Shown here: piece by piece, positions 33,901-43,549 of the stretch
Layout: each line of letters begins with the position of its first letter
Position numbering within the stretch: the first letter of the stretch is position 1
Made by a program: the position numbers and the translations under genes
Assembly: GCA_035578175.1 (NCBI GenBank)
Contig: JAQMRL010000006.1
Coordinates: forward strand, 26,554,393 to 26,618,392
DNA from: Catonia carolina
Lineage: Eukaryota; Arthropoda; Insecta; Hemiptera; Achilidae
Reading direction: 5' to 3'
DNA length: 64,000 bases
Notes under the pieces: model-generated
What the model was told of the DNA's origin: nothing
Seen by the model: the letters and a program-made list of their open reading frames with translations, nothing else
Databases searched by the model: none

Positions 33901-33949
33901 TTGAGCCTGGATCATATAGTCCATATGCCTCAAAGTCACCATTTAACAT
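30902..33949 (-). CDS. Gypsy pol polyprotein (protease, reverse transcriptase, RNase H, integrase)
   Basis: 1015 residues from the first Met, but translation most likely enters by -1 frameshift from gag, adding about a dozen residues. Aspartic protease site DPGS at 13-16; reverse transcriptase with LDINSAF (Asp 290) and YIDD at 353-356; RNase H with TDGS at 501-504 and YSDHKPLE; integrase zinc site HHEFCHIG..CRNCEIC at 686-723 and the D-D-E triad at about 754, 811 and 847. It copies the element RNA into DNA and inserts it. No internal stop or frameshift is seen. The Met at 33949 may not be used as a start. The stop is next to the polypurine tract, as expected. Confidence 0.95.
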   Translation of the reverse strand: MLNGDFEAYGLYDPGSNVSLINAKILKLKLKNEHEKKHNVCIKSINGVNNADCMIKIKARIMDMEEDVYVFVVNNENFKHEFLIGLDLIKIFKLSHDNNLNIIQNNTVNTRNTKDTTVKISKKIDLMKNDSNKSYEINFNENLDTDQFLITTEHLQKEEKELILKLVNKFDKIFAKNKFDIGTVSDFEARIDLIIEKYCSKRPYRCTIQDKREIEQQISELLKNNLIEESYSPFAAPVTLAFKKDENQKSRLCIDFRDLNKIVVPQSQPFPRIEDLVTKTRNCNYFSKLDINSAFWSIPLRVEDRRKTGFVTQNGHYQWTCLPFGLKTAPAIFQRVLSNIIRKNELSGFTTNYIDDILVFSKSFKEHLEHLERLMSAIKEVGFRLKFSKCSFASKTVTYLGHVIGYNTVKPMKDNLRAIRDFPTPANQKNIRQFLGKINFYHDYVPKIAIVLEPLHNLLRKNQKFIWSQKCENAFKFLKEFLCNEPVLTIYDPDLPIKIYTDGSIHGLGAILKQPQPEDNKEKPVAYFSRKLNDAQKKKKAIYIECLAIKEAIKFWQYWLLGKSFEVYSDHKPLENLKIKARPDEELGDMTYYLSQFQFQVKYNPGKFNAEADALSRNPVLETDEEQEKEIRTVNSLDLKKIIEDQNENNVVKGNKIIKDKSDLLLKKGKIIISEKLSKELIKKVHHEFCHIGVQQMTSLIRQCYSTKNLDTNIKEFCRNCEICIKNKSRGQKKYGQLSQLGPAKHPFEIISIDTIGGFGGSRSTKKYLHLLVDHFTRYAYILTSKTQTGKDFIKLTKMVTDENVGKILTDQYPGINSEEYKDFLESQNVPLIFTAVNAPFSNGLNERLNQTLTNKIRCIVNQKNRKIAWTTAAHECIKKYNETIHTVTKFSPKYLLEGVDTSIKPNELKKTFSPEDLKINRERALENSIKYHNYNKKNYDKNRVTHEFQEGESIYVENGNKLNRRKTDELRIGPYQIEEKISDSLYRINTGHKKKESNLFHISKLIPKDHDQEK

Positions 33950-33963
33950 AACCTTAACCTCAA

Positions 33964-35085
33964 TTAATGGTGTGTGTCCAAGTTTTTTGGATCTTCACTA
34001 TTTACATTTAACTCTAACAAGTTTCTATTTACCTTATTTTCCTTCTTCTTGGGTTCTATATTGTCCTTGAACCAGCAGTCTTGAGTTTGGTGAAATCTGA
34101 TTTTGTTGGTTTTTTCTTTACAAATTTCGCAAGGTGATTTAGATTTTTTTGTATATTCTGTTTGTTTTTTTACTTCTTTACCAGTATTTTTATGGACCAA
34201 GTGTTCTAATTTTCCTAGTTCATTGTACAAATCTTCCGTTTCCAACAGTGCATTTCTATCTATTTTATCACTCACATAGTTTGGGAGACTTACTGATATT
34301 AGATCAATCAAGGTACCAACATCAATTGATTTTCTTGTCTCCAGAAGTAATTTTTCTTTTTTTAAAGCAAATTCTACTAGAGAGCCTGTTTGGTATTTAA
34401 ATGTTATCGCATACCTGATTGGAGACCAACCTTTATTTGCAAAAGTATTACAGAATTTTTTTCTCCATTCAGACCACTCCGAATTAATGGTAAGTTTCAT
34501 TAGTATACATTCATACCAGTCTAAACAGTTTTTCTCTAAAAAGAATTTTAATACTTCAATCTTTTTTTTATCTTGAATTATTTGAAATCTTTCACATTCA
34601 TCTTCATACTGTTTTATCCACTGGTTTGTATCGACTGTTTTATTGTCGAATTTCTGCAGAATAAATTCTTTTGCTATTTTGTCTGCAGATTTTTCTTGTT
34701 TTTTATTAACTTCTAATAATTTTTGCAATAATTCTTCTATTGCAGATGATTGTGTGATTGTAGATTCTCCTAAATGTCCCTGTGTAATTTCTTCTAAAAA
34801 AAAATCATTGAATTGCAGATTTTCTTCATTGTCAAAGTACACTTTTTTCAAGTTCTCATCTATAGTTATCCAAATTTTTCGGTATTGGTTCCTTTTTGTA
34901 AGTGTTTTTTTTACTTTTTTGTAACTTGTATGTTTAATTAATTCCTCGTGTAAGGTAGCTGGCTGCAATTCATCTGGTAGGCCAAACAAACGCTTATCGG
35001 CGGTTTCAATTGAGTTTATGCACATGATGTTCGTTTTTCCATCTGCTGTGCCTCTTAATCTAAACTCAAATCTAAGTTTGTCCAT
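33964..35085 (-). CDS. Gypsy gag protein
   Basis: 373 residues, starting MDKLRFEFRL shortly after the 5' LTR. The first part is helical and charged; near the end there is a zinc-knuckle-like CEIC..H..DC arrangement (C-x2-C-x9-H-x4-C), longer in spacing than the usual CCHC knuckle. Gag would assemble the particle and bind element RNA. The last codons pass over a slippery A AAA AAC, then stop at 33964. The pol frame is -1 relative to gag and is open across this site. Confidence 0.85.
   Translation of the reverse strand: MDKLRFEFRLRGTADGKTNIMCINSIETADKRLFGLPDELQPATLHEELIKHTSYKKVKKTLTKRNQYRKIWITIDENLKKVYFDNEENLQFNDFFLEEITQGHLGESTITQSSAIEELLQKLLEVNKKQEKSADKIAKEFILQKFDNKTVDTNQWIKQYEDECERFQIIQDKKKIEVLKFFLEKNCLDWYECILMKLTINSEWSEWRKKFCNTFANKGWSPIRYAITFKYQTGSLVEFALKKEKLLLETRKSIDVGTLIDLISVSLPNYVSDKIDRNALLETEDLYNELGKLEHLVHKNTGKEVKKQTEYTKKSKSPCEICKEKTNKIRFHQTQDCWFKDNIEPKKKENKVNRNLLELNVNSEDPKNLDTHH
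33982..33988 (-). promoter_or_regulatory. Programmed -1 frameshift heptamer A AAA AAC
   Basis: In the gag frame the codons are CCA AAA AAC TTG; slipping by -1 gives AAA AAA CTT GGA, which is exactly the pol frame leading to the protease. A AAA AAC is a classical eukaryotic slippery site. It lies five codons before the gag stop. I did not identify a downstream pseudoknot. Confidence 0.75.
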
Positions 35086-35111
35086 TGCTTGACTAAACGC
35101 AAATGTTGTTT

Positions 35112-35473
35112 TATAATAGGAGTTTATTTTAGTTATCGTGTGGGTCCCGGATTAGTTAAGAATAAAACAGAAAAGTTTCACTGTAAAACACAAGTTCGAA
35201 ATGTTTTATTATTTCGCAAATTACAAAGGTTATTTACATTTGTTACATACCTGTAAAACACAAGAAACAACATTCAATGTTTATTCTTCGCAATCTTGTC
35301 TCGCACACGGTTTATAACTATTTTAATTTAAATTCAATTATAATAAGAACATTGCTATGTATTGCACTTGTTTATTAACGCTCAGCTGTTTGTTCTTCTA
35401 GAGCTCTGTAATTTCGACTCTCTGAGTTCAGGCGGGAGAATTTTAAATCATATGTAGGAGCTGACTCCTTACA
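35112..35473 (-). repeat. 5' LTR of the Gypsy element
   Basis: Identical to the 3' LTR. It should hold the promoter for the element RNA on the minus strand. After it the minus strand reads AAAACAACATTTGCG toward gag; I do not recognise which tRNA would prime there. Confidence 0.9.
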
Positions 35474-35493
35474 TACAAATTTCAACTTCACCT

Positions 35494-35748
35494 TTACAGT
35501 AGATGCTGAAAGTGGCGTCCTTGAACGCTTACACATTTTTGCGCTCGTTCAATGTTATTAATGTACACACAACACAATACGGAAACGTCTATAGCTTGAA
35601 TGGCTGCCACGATGTTATTCTTTAGCTCATGTATACTGCAGGGCTTTGTTTGGTAAACAGTTCCTTTTAAATAACCCCATAGAAAAAAATTGCTCATACT
35701 CAAATCGGGTGAACGAGGAGGCCACAAATCTTTACTAACAACTCGCAT
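35494..35748 (-). pseudogene. Mariner-like transposase C-terminal fragment
   Basis: DLWPPRSPDLSMSNFFLWGY followed by LKGTVY is the third-catalytic-residue region of the DDE/D transposase. It continues SIHELKNNIVAAIQAID and ends soon after. Only the C-terminal part is left, between the Gypsy element and the right inverted repeat. Confidence 0.85.
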
Positions 35749-36150
35749 GGGAAAAGCCTGATTGATATGAGATAGGGACTGGTGAGACGTGTGACATGTT
35801 GCTCCATCTTGCTGGAAAAAATTGTATTCTATAATAATATAATAACTAAATAATAATATAAATTGTACTATAAAGGCCAGTCGATCACATCGTGATCAGT
35901 GCTGCCAATACAGCATATGAAAATTACTCGAGCGGCGAGCTACTTTTAAATGAATCACCCAGTAGTACAGTAATAATTTTTAATCCTGCATAACATTTTC
36001 ATCTGACATATGATATTTAAAAAGTAGAGTAAATATGAATTTGAGTCAAGTGTGGCCGGCCGTGTTGGCGATGTTGGTAACGTGCTCGCCTCTCATCGCG
36101 CAGTCTTGGGTTCGAATCCCACTCGGGCATGGCATTTTTTCATACGTTAC

Positions 36151-37051
36151 TTACTTACTTACTTAACATCAGGGCGTTCAGGCCAAAACAGCCCCTCCTC
36201 ACCGCGACCTAAAAGATCTTTTGTGATTGCCCCCATCCCTTATTTAGGCCAGACCCACACTTTCAATAAAGCGCAGGATCTGCCTGGGATCTAGTGCACT
36301 TACCTGGGAGGGTGTCAACACATCCTCACCCATCAGCGCTCTTCTTTTGCAGCCAACCACTTCGCAGCTGCATAAAATATGCTCAGCCTTCTCTTCTGCC
36401 TCATGACAGAATCTACATAGGCTGTCTCCAGCAATTCCTATCTTGGATAGATGATACCCAAGATTACAGTGACCAGTCATCAGGCCCACTACCCTCCTCA
36501 AGTCCTGCCTTCCTAGTCTATTATATATTCCAGCCTTCTTGCTGGAATAGGCAATAAATTTCTTTGCCTGTACACAGCCTGGCACCTTCTTCCAATAGGA
36601 GGTTTTAGCCTCCTCTACCCAGGCCCTAACTATACTTCTATAGTAGCCCTCCCCAATTCCACAGAATGGCTCTGGGCCTATGAAGTGAGAGGCTGCACCC
36701 TTCTTAGCTAAGGCATCCGCTCTCTCATTTCCAGACACTCCCTGGTGCCCCGGCACCCAACGCAGCGTCACAACGTTACGCCTGGCCACGGCATTCAAAA
36801 CTTCCCGACAGTCGTAGGCCAACCTCGACTCAAAAGTACAAGAACTCAAAGCCTTGATGGCCGCCTGACTATCGGACAGAATAAAAATGTGCGACCCATT
36901 GAGGCGCCTCTCAATGCACCTCTCCGCACAGACCTTAATGGCCAATATTTCTGCTTGGAAGATGGTTATGGTACATCCAAGGGCCATGGAAATCTTCCCA
37001 CCGGCCCCCCAGACCCCCAATCCCGCTCTTCCGCTCATCACTGAGCCGTCA
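36151..37051 (-). mobile_element. 5'-truncated LINE of the I/R1/LOA group (RNase H-bearing)
   Basis: Bounded by a 15-base target-site duplication, tttttcatacgttac (36136-36150 and 37052-37066). The 3' end is a (TAAG)n tail, seen on the plus strand as ttacttacttactt. Only the C-terminal coding part is present. Confidence 0.85.
36244..37050 (-). CDS. RNase H domain and C-terminus of the LINE polyprotein (partial)
   Basis: One uninterrupted frame of about 268 codons. RNase H catalytic residues are visible: DGS at the start, QAEILAIK (Glu 37), ILSDSQAAIKAL (Asp 63), WVPGHQGVSGNERAD (Asp 115). Then follows the end typical of I-clade LINEs: LMTGHCNLGYHL and CRFCHEAEEKAEHILCSC. The reading frame is intact, so the insertion is fairly recent, but with no promoter or start it is not a gene. 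The apparent Met at 37059 lies in target DNA. Confidence 0.85.
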   Translation of the reverse strand, partial: DGSVMSGRAGLGVWGAGGKISMALGCTITIFQAEILAIKVCAERCIERRLNGSHIFILSDSQAAIKALSSCTFESRLAYDCREVLNAVARRNVVTLRWVPGHQGVSGNERADALAKKGAASHFIGPEPFCGIGEGYYRSIVRAWVEEAKTSYWKKVPGCVQAKKFIAYSSKKAGIYNRLGRQDLRRVVGLMTGHCNLGYHLSKIGIAGDSLCRFCHEAEEKAEHILCSCEVVGCKRRALMGEDVLTPSQVSALDPRQILRFIESVGLA

Positions 37052-37370
37052 TTTTTCATACGTTACAAAAAAAATCATTTCATTCTTCAGCGTCTGCATT
37101 AGCAGCAATTTGCAAAACAGTCAGACGTTAAACCAAAAAAAAAAAAAAAAAAAGTCAAGTGTAAGTAAATATTACGTATCTATCATCCTCGATAAAAAAA
37201 ACCTAGATAAAAATTTAAGTTAAAAATGATTAAATTTCATTTTGTCACAAAATTACGAAACCCTTTTATAGGTTAATGTGCTGTGCTACATACACTTTTC
37301 ATAGCCTGCAAACACATGCATTACAGCTTAAAATTACTTAAATATTGATTTTGTGTTTTCTTTGTTTCAG

Positions 37371-37629
37371 TTAAGATCTGAATTATTAGATAAGAAGTGT
37401 GGTTGGTACATTTACAAGTTTTAACTTGTAGATTGCATCATCATGGGTGATACTAGTGAAGAAAAACAGTCATTCTCTATACTTGAAAAATTCCGTCAGT
37501 TGGCTAAAGAAAAGGAACAAGAACGTTCTGAAACTAAAAAATCAAAACCTAATGAAACGATTGATGCTGTTTATTTTAGGAATGCTAACACTTCAAATGA
37601 TAGACGTAGAGGACATTTTAGCAGAAGAG
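37371..37629 (+). CDS. PUS7: PUS7 pseudouridine synthase, first coding exon with 5' UTR part
   Basis: A TTTCAG acceptor at 37370 begins the exon; ATG at 37443 (context ATCATCATGG) starts MGDTSEEKQSFSILEKFRQL, and donor G/GTTAGT follows 37629. The coding part is 187 bases. PUS7 is a TruD-family enzyme that turns uridine into pseudouridine in tRNA, U2 snRNA and mRNA. Exons 1 to 5 splice in phase to give about 205 residues. Exon 1 itself is the charged, poorly conserved N-terminus (KEKEQERSETKKSKPNE). The name rests on exons 2, 3 and 5, which match the conserved part of animal PUS7 before the catalytic TruD domain. The catalytic region lies beyond the right edge. An untranslated first exon must exist upstream; I could not place it. 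Confidence 0.8.
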
Positions 37630-37646
37630 GTTAGTTTTATATTATA

Positions 37647-38722
37647 CAGGTGATTCAAAACTACACAGCAATCTCTTGGGATCTCATTCTATAGCTAAAA
37701 ATAAGAAAAAAAGTTCATATAAACATATGCCTGAAAACGCTTAGTTAGCGAGTTACGGCTAGCGAAAAATTTCACCTAGAAATCTGTACCTTCGGTGAAG
37801 TAAGGCCGTATAAAAATGTTAAACGTAGTTACAAAGACACAAATACTATTGTTTCTTTTGTTTTTTAATCTGAAAAATTGAATAAAATTGGTTCCAGAGC
37901 TGTAAATGCAATACTTTCAGAGATATCTTACATTAAACACAAGAATTGGTGCAATGAAATAACACATTTTTGTGTGTAACGTAAGATTACTTCCATAAAT
38001 GTTAAATAAAGGTGTATTTTTTCTTAAATAAATTTGTAGAAAATTTAATTCTGAAAAGATTCATGTGAATTACTCAGGAAAAAATGCATAATATTGAAAT
38101 TTCGCTTTATTTAAAATCAAAACAGACGCACATTCTTAACTGCATAAAATATTAGGTTGGGAGTAACAGCTGATAATGATCAGCTTTTACTCCCAAACTA
38201 GATATTAGTTAATATTTAATGCAGTTAAGAATGTGCGTTTTATGTGCGTCTGTTTTGATTTTAAATAAAGTGAAATTTTAATATCTATTATGCATTTTTT
38301 TCCTGAGTAATTCACATGAATCTTTTCAGAATTAAATTTTCTACAAATTTATTTAAGAAAAAATACACCTTTATTTATCATTTATGGAAGTAATCTTACA
38401 TTAAACACAAAAATGTGTTATTTCTTTTCACCAATTCTTGTGTTTTATGTAAGATATCTATGAAAGTATTGCATTTACAGCTCTGGAACCAATTTTTCAG
38501 ATTAAAAACATAAGAATCATTAGTATTTGTATCTTTGTAAGTACTTTTAACATTTTTATACGGCCTTACTTCACCGAGGGTACAGAGTTCTAGATGAAAT
38601 TTTTCGCTAGCCGTAACTCGCTAATTAAGCGTTCTGAGGCATATGTTTATATGAACTTTTATTCTTATTTTTAGCTATAGAATGAGATCCCAAGAGATTG
38701 CCGTATAGTTTTGAATCACCTG
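37647..38722. mobile_element. 1.08-kb palindromic foldback element in PUS7 intron 1
   Basis: Two arms of about 500 bases are reverse complements with scattered differences. The ends read CAGGTGATTCAAAACTA and its inverse, next to TA; the centre is ggttgggagtaacagctga / gatcagcttttactccca near 38180. It has no coding content. It begins 17 bases after the donor of PUS7 exon 1. A single arm of a related element is at 58618. Confidence 0.85.
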
Positions 38723-40044
38723 GTATATACCGTCTATTATTCCATCCATATTCATGTTTGTATCATAGCATACAGAAGAAATTGTGTGAGCTTTATAATA
38801 CACAGCAGACAAGTGAACTGAAATGGTTTTGTCGATAGGTAATTATGTAGTATCAGGGCTCCTCTCTAATTTTAATGTTTATGTGTACATTTGTATGTGA
38901 TAAATCCGAATCTGAGGTTAAGTTAACGCACAAATAACTGACATAACCTGTTTTCCGCTACTTTTAATTTATACCGTTATATTTAGTAGACTATACTTAC
39001 AAATTTTATGATGCAAATTAATTAATATTGATCGAAAAAGAACAAATATTGATCAATAAAGAGAAATTAGTTAGATATTTGCACATTATAATCAATAACC
39101 TTTTCACCATATTGTTACAGGGTGTAATGACATAGATTAATAAACCATTCTTCCCAACAAATCTGACTTATAGCGGATAAGTAATAAGTAATGGAAATTT
39201 TGTTATTAGTTACAGTGTTTATATACATATGTATGTATTAGTGGTGTTACTTATTTGTTTTTTTTTAATTAAACGTGACGTTTAAAAAAATGTATGTTTC
39301 TTTACGTTCATTTATGTAGTATAAAACCTATATATTTATTTATTTATAACGTATATGTAATTACTGTTATTAATATTTTCTCACATAACACTTTTCTGCC
39401 TTCAATAATATTTTTTTTTTAAAAGCACTCTTAAGATTGTGTCTTGGCCACTTCTTGGCCAAGACGATTTTCCACCTAAGATTCTAATTTGTGTCAGACC
39501 CAAGAAAATCATTTTAAACGGATTATACTGTATTTATTTTAATGGACTGTATAACAGTTGAATAGTCCCAAGTCTGCTCTATTTTCACAATCAGTCGTTT
39601 GCAATTTTTAAAAGATTTAAAAATATTTCCAAGATTCTAAAACTCAATATGTGAAAATTTGCAGAGAGGCCTATGTTGTACTAGAATTAAACCTATGATA
39701 AGTAGATAAGAATGTCCTTACTCACGGACTTATCACTAATTTCTTTTTAACTTTCCGTTCTCCTAGAAATGAAATTCAACAGATTTATTCCACTAAGGTT
39801 TTGAAAATTTGTGTCTTAAGGTTTAAGAAAAACTGATTACTCTTAAGCAATATTTACTATTTCTGTACCATTCCAATGAACTACAGTTTTAAAACTCGGC
39901 ATGCATATTCTAATACAAATAGAAATAAAAATTCATTCAATGATGTTTACAAACCCAATTTTAATGGAACCTTCTGAGGCTAGCAATAAGTCTGCTTGCA
40001 GTACTGGTGCAATTGTAAGTAAATATACCATGGATGTTGAATTT
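38723..40044. other. PUS7 intron 1, unrecognised AT-rich sequence
   Basis: No repeat shared within the window and no reading frame of note. A small inverted repeat (tcttggccacttcttggccaaga) lies near 39442. Confidence 0.4.
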
Positions 40045-40565
40045 TATTACTTTTTCTTGCAATATATGAATATATTGGGAAGGAAAATATTGTTTTCATC
40101 TAAATTTTTCGAAATCAAGTTTTCACGGTATGTACGTGTTTTCAGGCCTTTGTTTATTTGTTTGTGAACAAAATATCTCAAAAACAGAATTGCATATCAA
40201 GTTGTAGAACATTTTAAAATGTAAAAATAAATTAAACCTAAGAAATAAATTTTTTTGAACTTCTAATATTGCGGCTTTTTAATATGCGTTTTAAAACAAA
40301 TGTGTATATGATTTTAAAGTTATAGGAAATAAAAAAAGTACTTTATTATCTTGAGCATTTTCTTCTGCAGAGCCTAGTTTAGCATAATTATTAATGATTT
40401 CCTGTATTTTTTAATCGAACAGAGTTTGATTTTCATTTTGCGTCATTCACTCATGATTAAAATTAGGTTATGTTTTTCATTTTACATTATTTACTAATGA
40501 TTTGACACAGGTTATATGTGTTTTATTTACATTGGCAAGAGAAAGTTCTGTGAGTGTTTCATACA
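40045..40565 (-). mobile_element. Family A element, degraded copy
   Basis: Minus orientation: tatatgaatatattgggaag at the left, then agttttcac, ttttcaggcc, agagcctagtttagcataat and gtgagtgtttcatac at the right. The interior is partly deleted. Confidence 0.65.
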
Positions 40566-40640
40566 AACAATTATTTTTATAAGTTTCAGATTTGTTCTGA
40601 ATGAGTTTGTAAATATTTAATTAACAATGTTTGTTTACAG

Positions 40641-40818
40641 GAAATTTTCGAGGTAAAAGAAAATTTGATGGTGAACATAGCTCTCTTCCTGATTGGAAAG
40701 TAAGGAGAATGCAAGAACGACATAAAATTGGACCCCATGTTGGACCTAGAGAACAGAATGTAGGAATTACTGAGTACATCAGTAGCTTACCGGGATTTAA
40801 TGGCATTATTAAACAGAG
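40641..40818 (+). CDS. PUS7: PUS7, coding exon 2
   Basis: Acceptor TTGTTTACAG and donor AG/GTAAAA. One base from exon 1 plus GA makes Gly, giving GNFRGKRKFDGEHSSLPDWK. The end, NVGITEYISSLPGFNGIIKQ, is the strongly conserved entry of PUS7 (GITEFIS..PGF.GI.KQR), so the identification is firm. It ends with two bases of the Arg codon completed by exon 3. Confidence 0.85.
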
Positions 40819-41073
40819 GTAAAATTTATAATTTTTGACCCATCTCTACAGTCCAGCCTCTCTTAGTTTGCTCCTAATGTAAACAAATAATGATGTCACT
40901 GAGCATGCGCATTGTATCAAAATGAGTACACGCTGATTAAAATTAACAACAAATACTTTCAAAAGTATTTAAATACAAAATACTTTTAAAAATATTTTTC
41001 TAAATGAAATTTTTAGGTCTACGTCATATCATGACTGATGTTTTTAGTACTTTAAGTTCATATAATTTAAAAA

Positions 41074-41980
41074 TCTGGTGTGAAACACTTACACAACTTT
41101 CTCTTGCCAATATAAATAATTAACAATAAACCTAATATTAGTAATAAAACATTAGAATTAAACAAAAAACTAACCTCAATTAACATAACCTTATTTTAAT
41201 CATGATTGAAAGACGCAAAATGAAAATCGAACTCAGTTTGGCTTAAAAATATGGAAAATCACTCTTTCACGCTAAACTAGGCTCTGTAGAGAAAAATGCT
41301 TTAAATAAAAGTTGTAGATCTTTTTATTTCCTATAAAAGTAATTACACACTTTTATTGTAAAATGCAATCTAAGGCCGAAATCTTAAAAAAATTGATTTT
41401 TCACACGTTTTCGTGAGAAAAAAACAGAAAATTGCTAATTACTGCTAAACTAAGCGTTATGCAAAAAAATGTTTGAAATAAAAGTTGTAGATTTTTAAAT
41501 TCTCTACAACTTTTATTATATAAATTTTTTCGCTAAATTTATTTTTAATCGCCGTAATCTTAAATTTATTTTTAATTAAAGCCGTAATCTTAAAAAAACT
41601 ATGTTTTTACGTGAAAACAGCCTCACCAAGAATTTCAGCAAACATGGCCCCTACCCTATCTTGTAGAGAATAAAAAAATTGAGTAAACCAGGCTATTTTT
41701 AAAAAAATTGTAGGACCAGTTTTTGAGAAAATCACAAAAAAGTAAAAAATTATACGAATAAACTACTACTTCCGGTTGAAATATTCTGTTCACACACGCA
41801 CGCACGCACACTCACACACACACACACACACACACACGCACAGACCAATAGCTAAAAACATGTTTTTTGGGTTCAGGGGGTCTGAAAACGTGTAGATTCG
41901 GTGAAAACTCTATTTCGAAAAATCGACATGAAAACAATACTTTCCTTCCTATATATTCATATAGGCAAGAGAAAGTAAAA
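41074..41980 (+). mobile_element. Family A element, complete copy
   Basis: TCTGGTGTGAAACACTTACA at the start and tatattcataggcaagag-type end (atataggcaagagaaagt). It has a (CA)n tract at 41800-41845. A short internal duplication (cttaaatttatttttaa) is near 41548. Confidence 0.8.
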
Positions 41981-42196
41981 AATAGTTAACTTAATAGGAA
42001 TACGACATCCGTAAAGTCGCGGACTCTAGCGTGCACCCTGTAGTAGGTGGGTTTTGTTTGTTGGCAGTAGGAGCAAACTAACAACGGCTCAACTGTAGTG
42101 TAATAATTCGGACGAATACTGAAGATATTGGCTTTTTATGATCTGTACTGTTATGTTGTGGAAGAATTTAGTGAGGAGTGGTCAATCTTTTCTCTT

Positions 42197-43081
42197 TTTT
42201 ACTTTCTCTTGCCTATATGAATATATAGGAAGGAAAGTATTGTTTTCATGTCGATTTTTCGAAATCTAGTTTTCACCGGATCTACACGTTTTCAGACCCC
42301 CTGAACCCAAAAAACATGTTTTTAGCGATTGGTCTGTGCGTGTGTGTGAACAGAATATCTCAAGAACAAAACATCATACTAAGTTGAAACTTGAAACTTA
42401 AGTTAGATACCACTAGAGGATCTGACACAAACATTTTCATCAAAATTGGTCAATCGGGAGTGGTAGTTTATTCGTGTCATTTTTCGCTTTTTTGCGATGT
42501 TCTCATAAACGGCTCCTACGATTTTTTTAAAAATTGCCTCATTTACTAAATTTTTTTTGCGTTACAAAATAGGGTAGGTGCCATGTCTGCTGAAATTCTT
42601 GGGAAGGTTGTTTTCTCATAAAAAAATTGTTTATTTAAGATTTTAACTTTAATGTGTATTTTAGCGCAAAAATTTGTATAATAAAAGTTGTGGAAAATTT
42701 TAAATCCTACAATTTGTATTTCAAACAATTTTTTGTATAATGCTTAGTTTAGCGGTAATTAGCGATGGTCTGTTTTTTCTCACGAAAACAAGTAAAAAAA
42801 TTAGTTTTTTAAAGATTTCAGCCTTAGTATGCATTTTATGATAAAAGTATATGTAATCAAATTTATAGGAAATTAAAAGATCTACAACTTTATTAAGTGT
42901 GAAAGAGTGATTTTCCGTATTTTTAAGCCAAACTGCGGTTGATTTTCATTGTGTTTTTCACTCATGATTAAAATAAGGTTAGTTTTTTGTTTATTTCTAA
43001 TGTTTTATTACTAATGTTAGGTTATATTGGTCATTATTTGCATTGGTAAGAGAAAGTCGTGTGAGTGTTTCACACCAGATT
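42197..43081 (-). mobile_element. Family A element, complete copy, inverted to the previous one
   Basis: Begins ttttactttctcttgcctat and ends gtgagtgtttcacaccagat. It abuts another minus-strand copy at 43081. Confidence 0.8.
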
Positions 43082-43549
43082 TTTACTTTCTCTTGCCCTA
43101 TTTGTAGGGAAGGAAAATATTGTTTTCATATCAATTTTTAAAATCAAGTTTTCACCGGATATATATGTTTTCAGGCCCCCTTAACTCAAGAGACATGTTT
43201 TTAGCTATTGGTCTGTGTGTGTGCGTGGATGAATCTCTTACAAATGGAGTATAGTACAAAATTTAAATTTGTAACTTAAGTTAGGTACTGCTATGGGACC
43301 CAACATAAACATTTTTATCAAAATCGGCCAACTGGAAGTAGTAGTTAGTGAAATTTTTCACTTTTTGCAATTTTTTTGAAAACGATTGCTACATTTTTTT
43401 TAAAATCCCCTCATTTTCTAATTTTTTGTGCTGTACAAGATGAAGTAAGCGCCATGTCTGCTGAAATTCTTGGGGTGGGGGGTTTGTACTCTCCTGGTAA
43501 ATTTTTTTTTAAGATTGTATCCTTTATATTTATATAGATTCTAGGTTAA

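Larger units (their letters stand above)
30515..35473 (-). mobile_element. Complete Ty3/Gypsy LTR retrotransposon, apparently young
   Basis: Two LTRs of 362 bp (30515-30876 and 35112-35473) appear identical base for base and lie exactly 4597 bases apart. A 4-base duplication, taca, flanks the element (30511-30514 and 35474-35477). On the minus strand the 5' LTR is at the right. A polypurine tract (gaagggggggaga) sits directly before the 3' LTR, which starts TGTAAGG. Gag and pol are open, with no env. This looks like an element that transposed recently and could still be active. Confidence 0.95.
30384..35960 (-). mobile_element. Deleted mariner-like element split by a Gypsy insertion
   Basis: Outer inverted repeats match exactly over 20 or more bases: GGGTGATTCATTTAAAAGTA at 30384 and its inverse ending at 35960. 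Without the inserted retrotransposon the element is only about 0.6 kb. On the minus strand at 35494-35748 it encodes the end of a transposase. The retrotransposon at 30515-35473 is therefore the younger insertion. Confidence 0.85.
36049..37155 (+). repeat. SINE family D split by a LINE
   Basis: Head ggccggccgtgttggcgatg, B box GGGTTCGAATCCCACTC and tail at 36049-36150. The rest (catacgttac, tctgcattagcag, cagtcagacgttaaacc, poly-A) is at 37052-37155. The LINE between them is flanked by tttttcatacgttac on both sides. Confidence 0.85.

Noticed and set aside
31158..34924. Plus-strand frames over the Gypsy element
   Set aside because: Antisense shadows of the pol and gag frames; hydrophobic, Phe/Ser-rich composition typical of reverse reading.
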